Assembly: GCA_964617645.1 (NCBI GenBank)
Contig: CAZTYE010000001.1
Location: forward strand, 124,001 to 188,000
Reading direction: 5' to 3'
DNA from: JADJGC01 sp964617645
GTDB taxonomy: Bacteria > Zixibacteria > MSB-5A5 > CAIYYT01
DNA: 64,000 nt
Made by a program: the position numbers and the translations under genes. Below, in pieces: positions 55,544-62,928 of the stretch (the stretch's first letter is position 1; every line of letters begins with the position of its first letter). The notes beneath the pieces are model-generated. The model did not search any database and had not been told where the DNA came from. It saw nothing but the letters and a program-made list of their open reading frames with translations.

Positions 55544-56308
55544 CTATGCGCGATGCAAGCGCGTACAGAGCAATTCACTTTCGATCCTGCTGCGATCATC
55601 CAAACCCTGGAGATCGATCTTTCTTGACGCCTTGAGCATTTCCACCACACGGGGGGAGACATCAGCAAGCTCTCTTACTTTGTTCATGCACGCTTCTACC
55701 AGTAGCTCGTCGGGAACAATGGTGTCCACCAAGCCGAGCTCAAGGGCGTCAGTCGCCGAGATCGGCTTTCCCTCTGCTATGATCCGCCATGATTTCGCCG
55801 TCCCGACGAAATGAGGCAGAAAGTGTGCCAGAGCAGCCGGCGGAGGAGTTTCGTACCTGACATGAGGAAACGAGATGATCGTGCTTTCCGTGGCGATTCG
55901 ATAGTCGGCTGGAAGAATGCCGCCGAGAAACTGCCCGACAACGGACCCGCCGAAACCGGCTACCACGACCTTCTTCAGGCAATAGATCAGGCGTGCAAAC
56001 TGAGCGAGTGCGTTTTCCTCGCGATAGCCCAGTAATTCCATCTCACCCATGGCCGCGATGGATTTCATGTACTGGTCATAGCCTTCCTCCCCCAGAACGG
56101 ACGGGCTCGTGACTATTGCCAACACGGAAATCTCGCTGTTTGCCTCTGCGTTTCGGAAAAGCTCGAAGAACTTGTGCTTGAGCACGAGATCTGTGGCGAT
56201 TTCATAGATTGGCCCCTTGACATGCACGACTCCGATTTTCTTGCTTCTGTAGAACTCGAAGTGCTCGCTGCTTAGAACCAGTAGTTCTGGATTCAAGATC
56301 CTTTTCAT
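55544..56308 (-). CDS. enoyl-CoA hydratase/isomerase (crotonase) family protein
   Basis: 254 residues. Crotonase fold: GVVHVKGPIYEIATD strand start, oxyanion-hole glycines in VVAGFGGSVVGQFLGGILPADYRIA-type core near 125 (only part quoted), and the domain-joining ISATDALELGLVD near 190. The catalytic acidic pair of classical hydratases is not obvious, so the reaction is uncertain. First gene of the operon with doxX, ftsH and aarF; a sigma-54 type promoter lies 80 bases upstream. GAGG precedes the ATG at 56308. Confidence 0.82.
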   Translation of the reverse strand: MKRILNPELLVLSSEHFEFYRSKKIGVVHVKGPIYEIATDLVLKHKFFELFRNAEANSEISVLAIVTSPSVLGEEGYDQYMKSIAAMGEMELLGYREENALAQFARLIYCLKKVVVAGFGGSVVGQFLGGILPADYRIATESTIISFPHVRYETPPPAALAHFLPHFVGTAKSWRIIAEGKPISATDALELGLVDTIVPDELLVEACMNKVRELADVSPRVVEMLKASRKIDLQGLDDRSRIESELLCTRLHRA

Positions 56309-56387
56309 ATAAACCTCGTGCATTCACTCATCTCGTGTTATTCTTCTGTATTGAACGGTGCGCTGGCTGAGCGCCTGCTGAGACGCC

Positions 56388-56402
56388 GCAACGCCGGCGC
56401 CA
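56388..56402 (-). promoter_or_regulatory. sigma-54 type -24/-12 promoter of the crotonase-doxX-ftsH-aarF operon
   Basis: Minus strand TGGCGCCGGCGTTGC. Against the consensus TGGCACG-N4-TTGC it keeps GG at -24 and GC at -12 with exactly ten bases between, and differs at two of eleven conserved positions. Transcription would start near 56376, about 68 bases before the first gene. Confidence 0.65.
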
Positions 56403-56417
56403 CAATTGGCCGTTTGC

Positions 56418-57113
56418 CTACTCCAGTTTTGCCTTGGCTCTCCTGAAGGCTTTTCTCAAGTTGGAGCGTGCTTTTTCAACGCCTCTCGCCAGCTCCGCGG
56501 AAGCGGCTTTACCGGACTTCTTCATGTCCGCCAATTTGGTCTTCGCGCCATCCAGCTTGTTCCGCAAGACCGCGGCATCTTCTTCGAGCTTTTGCTTTGC
56601 GCTTCCATTCGCCTTCGCCGCCTTAGCCCTAAACCGCTTCAGATCAAGCCCCCACTCTTTGACTGTGGCTTCCAGCGCCGCGATTTTCGCCTGGGTTCCG
56701 TGCTTTCTCAGTTTCATCACTTCTTCTCCTTGCTCGACGTTTGGGGATGGCTTCAGCGATCCACTCAGAGTCGATCTGTTGATTCCTTGGTTTTGTGGAG
56801 CCGGCCGATGATTGAACTCACAGTTCGTTCTCTCGATCCAAATCGAGTGATTGAGCAACCCCATACTCGTCAGCGCGGAATGGACTCTAAGTGCGAAGGG
56901 ACTCTTCTGCTGTTCGCCCTTTTCAGACTCCCAGTAAATGTGGATGCTCATGTCGCTCTCGACGGGATAGTTGTAGTAAGTCCTGATCTCCTGCAGGCAG
57001 TTGTGTTTGTCAGTCGAGAAATCTGACTCACTTATCTCTGCCACCAGCTGATCCACGAAGTCTCGATTGAGCTGTTCAAGTGAGCGTAAAGTGATTATCT
57101 CAACCCATTTCAT
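56418..57113 (-). CDS. two-part protein of unknown function with Sll1863-like coiled-coil C-terminus
   Basis: About 231 residues from the ATG at 57113 (GAGG nine bases upstream). Residues 1-95 (MKWVEIITLRS, VESDMSIHIYWES, GLLNHSIWIE) form a small alpha/beta domain I cannot name. After a Pro/Ser-rich linker, the last 98 residues are a Lys/Ala-rich helical segment like the Sll1863 stress-protein family (phasin-like). The second part has its own ATG at 56717 with AAGGAGAAG just upstream, so it may also be made as a separate protein. The gene is divergent from the sigma-54 activator. Confidence 0.65.
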   Translation of the reverse strand: MKWVEIITLRSLEQLNRDFVDQLVAEISESDFSTDKHNCLQEIRTYYNYPVESDMSIHIYWESEKGEQQKSPFALRVHSALTSMGLLNHSIWIERTNCEFNHRPAPQNQGINRSTLSGSLKPSPNVEQGEEVMKLRKHGTQAKIAALEATVKEWGLDLKRFRAKAAKANGSAKQKLEEDAAVLRNKLDGAKTKLADMKKSGKAASAELARGVEKARSNLRKAFRRAKAKLE

Positions 57114-57224
57114 TTCTGACATCCTCATAGTGTTCATCCGTCTGCCTGCTATTAGAGCAGATATCATGCCTAACCGCCTAAGCGCTTAAGTAATAACAAG
57201 TTCACACGCGTTCCGTATAGTTCG

Positions 57225-57280
57225 TTACCAAATATCATAAATTACTTTCGATATTTGGTAATTATTACGATATTTAGTAA
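57225..57280. promoter_or_regulatory. operator-like inverted repeat between the divergent genes
   Basis: TTACCAAATATC (57225-57236) and its exact complement GATATTTGGTAA (57250-57261) form a 12-bp inverted repeat with a 13-base spacer. A third half-site GATATTTAGTAA follows at 57269-57280, 19 bases from the second, about two helical turns. It sits between the two divergent genes and is the best candidate for a regulator binding site here. Confidence 0.65.
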
Positions 57281-57332
57281 ACTGTTCACGGCCGATGTCA
57301 TTGCGTCCGGGAGGCTCCGGCAGGAGGATGTT

Positions 57333-58919
57333 GTGAAAATTGATGAAAATATCTTTTTTCGCGAGGCAACACTCAAAATTTGCAGCAGCCTTGATATCGG
57401 GGAGGCGTTGAAAGACTGTGTTGACTATCTACAAGAGTACATTCCGATCACGTCGGTTTACCTTCATCTCCTTGACCCGGACCTGAATTTGATGCGGTTG
57501 GTGGCAGCGGCCCACAAAGCCGGGCGGGATGCTGCCGTCCGCGTATTGCACCTGCCGGCAAAAGGCATGAGCGAAAGAGCTGCTTGGCTTAAGTTGGACT
57601 TGCTCGAAACTGAAGAAGTGGTCCGGGTTTTCAACTACCCGGATGATTCGGCGGGGATTCCGGAGATTCTGCAGCTCTTCGGAATGAAAGCCGAGACGTC
57701 TTTGATGAACATGCTGCTAAAGCTCAGTAAAGGAAGTCAGATTGGGGGGCTGGCGGTGTTTGCAGAAGGTCTGAATCAATTCTCGCCGGAGCACGTGCGG
57801 CTGCTCAAACTCCTCCACGGTCCGTTTGCTATTGCCGTTTCCAATGCGTTGATCCACCAGGAAGTTGTTCGTTTGAGAGATATGCTCGCCGACGATAATC
57901 GCTTTCTGTTCGCCGAGCTGCGTTCGGCTTCGGGCGATGAGATCGTCGGATCGGAATTCGGAATGAAGTCCGTAATGGGAATGGTGCGCCAAGTGGCTCC
58001 GCTCGCCAGTCCCGTGCTGTTAATGGGAGAGACCGGCACGGGAAAGGAAGTGGTCGCCAACGCCATCCATTACTCATCACCGCGGAGGAACGAACCCTTT
58101 ATCAAAGTGAACTGCGGCGCGATACCGGAGTCCCTTCTCGACAGTGAACTCTTCGGTCATGAAAAGGGCGCTTTCACCGGAGCGATAAGCCAGAAACGAG
58201 GTCGATTTGAAAGGGCGGATAAGGGCACGATCTTCCTGGACGAGATCGGCGAACTACCATTGCAGGCACAGGTCAGGTTACTTCGGGTTCTGCAAGAAAG
58301 AGAGATCGAGCGGGTTGGCGGAACCGAACCGATACGATTAGATATTCGGGTGGTAGCTGCGACGCACAGAAATCTTCAAGAGATGGCCGCATCCGGGCAT
58401 TTCCGAGAGGACCTTTGGTTCAGACTCAATGTCTTTCCGATCACAATTCCGCCATTGAGACAACGAAAGGAAGACATAACGGCTCTCGTGTACCACTTTG
58501 TCGAACGCAAGTCCAAGGAACTCAAGATAGCGCAACGACCACTGATAGCGACCAGCACCATCAAGAGACTCAAGGAATATGACTGGCCGGGCAATATCCG
58601 CGAATTGGAGAATCTGATCGAAAGGGCATTGATCCAAAGTCGTGATGATCCCACTTCATTCGAGAGACTACTCGCCCCCCAGATGGCCACGACTCATGCA
58701 GCATCGCCTGAGGCAGAACCGATTCATAACGTGCTTACACTGGATGAGATCAACACCCGGCACATCAAGCGGGCTTTGGAGATGGCTGGCGGCAAGATCA
58801 ACGGGCAAGGTGGGGCAGCGGAAATTCTCGAATTGCACCCAAACACTCTTAGGGCGAGAATGAAGCGGCTGGGTATCCCGTATGGGAAGAAAGGCCGGCG
58901 TCCCCCGTCGGCAGGCTGA
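57333..58919 (+). CDS. sigma-54 dependent transcriptional activator (GAF-AAA+-Fis)
   Basis: 528 residues from a GTG at 57333 that has a perfect AGGAGG five bases upstream. An N-terminal GAF-type sensor domain (about 15-190) is followed by the AAA+ domain with Walker A GETGTGKE near 232, the sigma-54 contact loop GAFTGA near 280 and Walker B GTIFLDEIGEL near 305. A Fis-type helix-turn-helix lies at about 470-515 (GAAEILELHPNTLRARMKRLG). It should open sigma-54 promoters, and two lie in this island. The signal is unknown; GAF domains in this class (FhlA, NorR) sense small molecules. Confidence 0.93.
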   Translation: MKIDENIFFREATLKICSSLDIGEALKDCVDYLQEYIPITSVYLHLLDPDLNLMRLVAAAHKAGRDAAVRVLHLPAKGMSERAAWLKLDLLETEEVVRVFNYPDDSAGIPEILQLFGMKAETSLMNMLLKLSKGSQIGGLAVFAEGLNQFSPEHVRLLKLLHGPFAIAVSNALIHQEVVRLRDMLADDNRFLFAELRSASGDEIVGSEFGMKSVMGMVRQVAPLASPVLLMGETGTGKEVVANAIHYSSPRRNEPFIKVNCGAIPESLLDSELFGHEKGAFTGAISQKRGRFERADKGTIFLDEIGELPLQAQVRLLRVLQEREIERVGGTEPIRLDIRVVAATHRNLQEMAASGHFREDLWFRLNVFPITIPPLRQRKEDITALVYHFVERKSKELKIAQRPLIATSTIKRLKEYDWPGNIRELENLIERALIQSRDDPTSFERLLAPQMATTHAASPEAEPIHNVLTLDEINTRHIKRALEMAGGKINGQGGAAEILELHPNTLRARMKRLGIPYGKKGRRPPSAG

Positions 58920-59161
58920 TGATACGGCGCTACTCTGGAGCCATTGCGAGTCCAGTGGATTCGCTGTAAACCTTTGCAGGCCCGAATGTCGAAAGATTCG
59001 ACTACAACTTTCGTTACTCATCCCGTCATGCTTACGAATGCCTGTGTCACGTCCGGTGAGCCAGAAATGGTGTTGCCGGTGCCCATCGGGACAGCGCAGA
59101 AAGCAGCTAATCCTTTGATTCGATCGATCACTCGAGATCAATCCTGATCGCAATTCCCCGG

Positions 59162-60217
59162 TCAGCTCTCGTCTCCTGCGAGGAGAATCCCGATCGGGTG
59201 AAGCGCTTCCACATGATCGCAGAAGACCTTCAGCGCCGCCGTAATCGGTACTGCCAGCACGATGCCAAGCGCGCCCCAAAGCCAACCCCAATAGAGCGTT
59301 GAGATTAATTGCGCCAAGAGATTGATGTTGAGATGTCTGCCGAACAACTTAGGTGAAATAATATTAGACTCAACGAACTGGACTGCCATAAAGAACACGA
59401 ACACCCAAACCGCTGACAGAGCTGTGCCATGCTGAACATAGGCCATAATCATCGGCGGTACTGCACCCAAATAGGCTCCGGCATACGGTACCAGATTCAG
59501 CAGCGCCGCTAATGGCCCCCAGATGTAAGCGTATTTCACGCCGCCGATCAACAAACCGATGGTGAACACAACTGCCAATCCAACCATCGTGATGAATTTT
59601 ACCCAGAGATACCCGGCAATCTGTGTCGACACTTCGGTTACGATGGCCGTAGCTGCAAAGACACTCTCATTCCCCAGCGAACTCACGGTTCGCCGGAGCA
59701 ACCCGGGTTGCTCGATCAGCATAAATGCAGTCAACAGCAGAGCCATGACTGCCTGTCCGAAGAAACTCATTATCGAACCAACACCCTTGAACAAGACCTG
59801 TGGGATTGCGGAAAGCTTCGAAAGATCGATCTTGTCGAGGATACTCGCGCCATCTTCTCCAAGAAAGTCGAGAAACTTGGGTAGATCTTTAGCGTGCTCG
59901 TTCCGCAACTGTTGCAGTTGCTCCCAATAGCCGGGCAGATTGGCCGAAAATGCGCCTACCTCATTGATGAGCAAAGCACCGATGACAGTCAGGGAGATTA
60001 CCGCGATCAGCATGATAATTATGACCGCCAATAAATGGGGCACTTTCAGCCGTCGCAGCGCGACAACTCCCGGCCAGAGCACATAGGCCAGGGTTACCGC
60101 GGTCGCGACCGGGATCAATATCGGTGCAGCGAAGTAACAAAGTCCTGTGAGCGCCGCCAACGCCAAGAGCGGCGCGGCGAATTGATTGATGGTCAGCATT
60201 CCGTTACTGTTCGACAT
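59162..60217 (-). CDS. AI-2E family (PerM-type) transporter
   Basis: About 351 residues with eight membrane helices. Family features: a paired hydrophobic start, the periplasmic helix region near residues 75-145, and the C-terminal LNLVPYAGAYLGAVPPMIMAY and GRHLNINLLAQLI stretches. Members export autoinducer-2, sodium or other small molecules; some support alkaline or salt tolerance. The ATG at 60217 has TAGGAGA upstream. A perfect sigma-54 promoter lies about 190 bases upstream. The 240 bases between this gene and the activator hold no feature I can see. Confidence 0.9.
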   Translation of the reverse strand: MSNSNGMLTINQFAAPLLALAALTGLCYFAAPILIPVATAVTLAYVLWPGVVALRRLKVPHLLAVIIIMLIAVISLTVIGALLINEVGAFSANLPGYWEQLQQLRNEHAKDLPKFLDFLGEDGASILDKIDLSKLSAIPQVLFKGVGSIMSFFGQAVMALLLTAFMLIEQPGLLRRTVSSLGNESVFAATAIVTEVSTQIAGYLWVKFITMVGLAVVFTIGLLIGGVKYAYIWGPLAALLNLVPYAGAYLGAVPPMIMAYVQHGTALSAVWVFVFFMAVQFVESNIISPKLFGRHLNINLLAQLISTLYWGWLWGALGIVLAVPITAALKVFCDHVEALHPIGILLAGDES

Positions 60218-60404
60218 AGATATTCTCCTATCAGTCTTTGAATATTGCCTCAATGAAAAACCATGTTATTCAACATTTGCAGCCACTATGATGTCGAGCC
60301 GGGTCGATTCCATCCGGAATCGAAATTGCGTTCATCGACACGCGTTGGGCAGGCCACTCACAAACAACACCGTCTTGTCTCCGCCTCCTTGCATCAGCAT
60401 TGCC

Positions 60405-60419
60405 GCAAGTCGCGTGCCA
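60405..60419 (-). promoter_or_regulatory. perfect sigma-54 promoter of the AI-2E transporter gene
   Basis: Minus strand TGGCACGCGACTTGC matches TGGCACG-N4-TTGC at every conserved position. Transcription would start near 60393, leaving a leader of about 175 bases before the start codon. Confidence 0.85.
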
Positions 60420-60850
60420 ATTTGAGAACATTCGGTGCAAACGAAGTGGGAACACCGACAAGATAGCAGAGCAAGGATACTGACCATTGTCGCACACTTT
60501 TAGCATCCTTAGATGGTACTCACCGCGAAAATCGTTGCTGATGCGCTTGGTGCCGGGACGCGAATAAGATTGAAAGTCGGAGCTCGATGGAAGTACTGCT
60601 TTTTGATCGCGGCAGAAGATCTATCCTTTCCAGAAGTGACCAACTTTTCTGAAAATCGGAATTCATTTATTTCGTGGTTTTGAATTCCTAACCAAAATGT
60701 CCAATATTGCCTGCTGCATTCCACTTCTTGACGCTGTTGATCTTCGCTGACCTCTGGGTTCTGACCCTGGAGGTACAGAGAGGTCATCGGTGGCAAAGTT
60801 TCGGGTAGACTAAGTCGTTGTGTTGCAGTAGTGCAACAACCGCAGATGCA
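60420..60850. other. intergenic stretch between the sigma-54 promoter and the insertion sequence
   Basis: About 430 bases without a supported gene. This is where upstream binding sites of the activator would be expected, but the TTACCAAATATC motif of 57225 does not recur here. Confidence 0.45.
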
Positions 60851-60854
60851 CTAG

Positions 60855-62194
60855 CAGCTTGCTGAAAAACAGTATTGCGCATTGATGATTGACAATCTGG
60901 CTGGCGGGTTTTCGTTGATGGCCGGCTATCTTGGGAGGAGTTTATTGTCTTCGGGGCTTTTCCGGTGTCTGAGGTTGACTTCCAATCGCGATGTTTTTCG
61001 TTTAGCCAACCACCATTCCCAGATCCGGTTTCAGTTTCGCGATGCGCAAGAGATTGTAGGCGCTGCCAACCATCTCGGCAGCCAATTGCGTTCGCGCTCG
61101 ACCTTTGTAACGGGTCTTGCGCAAGCCACCGATCACTTTCATCCAGCCGAAGATTTCCTCGATGCGTTTGCGCGCGCGCTGACTGATGGCATAGCCTTTG
61201 CGATTCCTGATCCGGGGATCGACCGCCGAACCACCCGGACGTTTGTCATTGGCCGCAATGTGCGGAGCAATCTGCCGTTGCTGTAACATCTCCACAAACC
61301 CCTTCGTGTCATACCCCTTGTCACCGGCCAACGTCTTCGGCTTCCGGCGTTTCTTCGCCTGACGCTTCAACATTTGCGCCGCCGCCGTCCACTGCGACTT
61401 GGTATCCGCCGGAGTCACGCTGATGTCCAACAACAGTCCATGCCGGTTCTCCATCAAGGCGTGACCATTGTAACACAGCTTCGCCTCTTTACCCGCACCC
61501 TTGCGATACAACCGGCTCTCCGGATCCGTCGTCGATTGATGCGTCGCATTGCTCCGCTTCTCGCCGTGGAAGTTGACGTTCGGATTGCCCGCATCGTCAT
61601 CGTCAGCAGACCGATCACTCTCCTGGCGCCGGAAACTCTTCAGCGACGCCCAGGCTTCGATCAACGTCGAGTCCACCGTAAAATGATCGGCGCTAATCAA
61701 ACTCTCCCCCTGCGCGGTCTTCACCACGCCATCGAAAAACAGCTTCCCGACCTCATGCTCCAGCAGACGCTGCCGATTCTTGCTGAAAACCGTCGCGTCA
61801 AAACTCTCCTCGACCTGATTCATGTCCAGAAACCAGCGATACAGCAAATTGTAATCCAACTGCTCGCACAACTGGCGTTCGCTGCGCACCGAATACAACG
61901 CCATCAGCAACAGAGCCTTCAATACCCGCTCCGGCGGAACCGATGGGCGACCCGTATGGGAATACATCGCGTCAAACACCGGCGATAATCGCTTCAACTC
62001 CCGATCCGCTAACGCCTTGATCTTCCGGATCGGATGATCCGCCGGAACTCGCTGTTCCGGCGTCCATAAACTCAACATCGTCTCCTGACGATTCGACTCT
62101 CCACGCATCGTATTCTCCCGCAACGAAAATCCGCATCACCTTAACCCCCCGCTCTGTCACTTTTCAACTACAACTAGAGTTTTTCAGCAAACTG
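60855..62194 (-). mobile_element. IS5-family-like insertion sequence with CTAG target duplication
   Basis: A 1340-bp element with 16-bp terminal inverted repeats, CAGCTTGCTGAAAAAC at the left and CAGTTTGCTGAAAAAC (complement) at the right, one mismatch. Each end is flanked by CTAG (60851-60854 and 62195-62198), the 4-bp target duplication typical of IS5-type elements. It carries one intact transposase gene. The 150 bases between the left repeat and the transposase stop hold nothing else. Confidence 0.85.
61002..62108 (-). CDS. IS5-family-like DDE transposase
   Basis: About 368 residues. An N-terminal DUF772-type domain (GRPSVPPERVLKALLLMALY near 55), then the DDE core: Asp in SADHFTVDSTLIEAW near 140, Asp in LAGDKGYDTKGF near 262, and Glu in RKRIEEIFGWMKVIGGLR near 317. 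The frame is intact from the ATG at 62108 (GGGAGAA upstream) to the stop. With matching terminal repeats and target duplications, the element is probably still mobile or recently was. Confidence 0.93.
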   Translation of the reverse strand: MRGESNRQETMLSLWTPEQRVPADHPIRKIKALADRELKRLSPVFDAMYSHTGRPSVPPERVLKALLLMALYSVRSERQLCEQLDYNLLYRWFLDMNQVEESFDATVFSKNRQRLLEHEVGKLFFDGVVKTAQGESLISADHFTVDSTLIEAWASLKSFRRQESDRSADDDDAGNPNVNFHGEKRSNATHQSTTDPESRLYRKGAGKEAKLCYNGHALMENRHGLLLDISVTPADTKSQWTAAAQMLKRQAKKRRKPKTLAGDKGYDTKGFVEMLQQRQIAPHIAANDKRPGGSAVDPRIRNRKGYAISQRARKRIEEIFGWMKVIGGLRKTRYKGRARTQLAAEMVGSAYNLLRIAKLKPDLGMVVG

Positions 62195-62314
62195 CTAGTC
62201 GAGAGGGCACTTCCGCGGTTTTTGTAATAAGGATGTTCGATGAGGAGCCAATCGTTGACCGAAAGAATGGATATACGAGGAAATAACTTGATATGGAATT
62301 ACTATTTGACAATA

Positions 62315-62355
62315 GCGGGGGCAGGATTTGAACCTGCGACCTTCGGGTTATGAGC
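62315..62355 (-). other. 3' half of a tRNA-Met gene
   Basis: Minus strand GCTCATAACCCG (anticodon CAT loop and stem), a short variable loop, T arm GCAGGTTCAAATCCTGC and acceptor strand CCCCCGC. The 5' half (D arm, 5' acceptor) is missing on the right, so this is not a working tRNA; it looks like the tRNA portion left by a site-specific integration. Confidence 0.75.
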
Positions 62356-62498
62356 TTTTTCAGCACTTCTGACAGAGGACAACAAGGGAAACTGAGGGAC
62401 AGTACTGGCAAAGAACTAGTTTCTCATTTTGTCCGGTGTCGTCCAGTGTTGCCCGTGTTTCGGCCTGTTATGTTGGACAGGTGTTAGAAGAAGGCGTA
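62344..62498. repeat. right end repeat of the island: tRNA-Met core plus iterons (attR-like)
   Basis: Starts with the same CGGGTTATGAGC core as at 47983. Three GGACA-like iterons follow (GAGGACAAC, AGGGAAACT, AGGGACAGT at 62376-62403), then three in the opposite direction (TTTTGTCC, TGTCGTCC, TGTTGCCC), then the shared TTTCGGCCTGTTAT and ACAGGTGTTAGAAGAAGG. Same orientation as the left copy, 14.4 kb apart. The following 430 bases to 62928 hold no supported gene. Confidence 0.7.
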
Positions 62499-62928
62499 TG
62501 TCAAAGCATGATTGCATCGAAATCCTCTATGCAACTCATGCGTTCTTGATGTCTTCTACATATGCCAAATCTTGTCTTGTGACGGCTACCGGCATCGTAT
62601 CTTAGTTCATTCCTTTTCGAATCCAGATGTAGCTGACGGCCGATGCACATTCCTTGCCCCTGGTCGTCGAAGTGGAGCACACGCGCCAAGCTGACGATAT
62701 AGCATTTCATCAGTAGCGAACCCACTCCGACGACGTCAATTTGCCCGCTAAACAAGTATGATTGAAGGATGACGTCGACCTCCAATGTCCACATTAGTCA
62801 TGGTCGAGTTACTCCAGTGTGGAGTCTTGGAACAAAAACTCACTCAATCACTATTACTAGGCAGGAAGAGTCCCACATGACAATCATTGGACTCTGCATG
62901 GTCATGACTCTGCGAGAGGCCAGCTCGC

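Noticed and set aside
62315..62355. Functional tRNA-Met
   Set aside because: Only the 3' half is present; there is no D arm or 5' acceptor strand.
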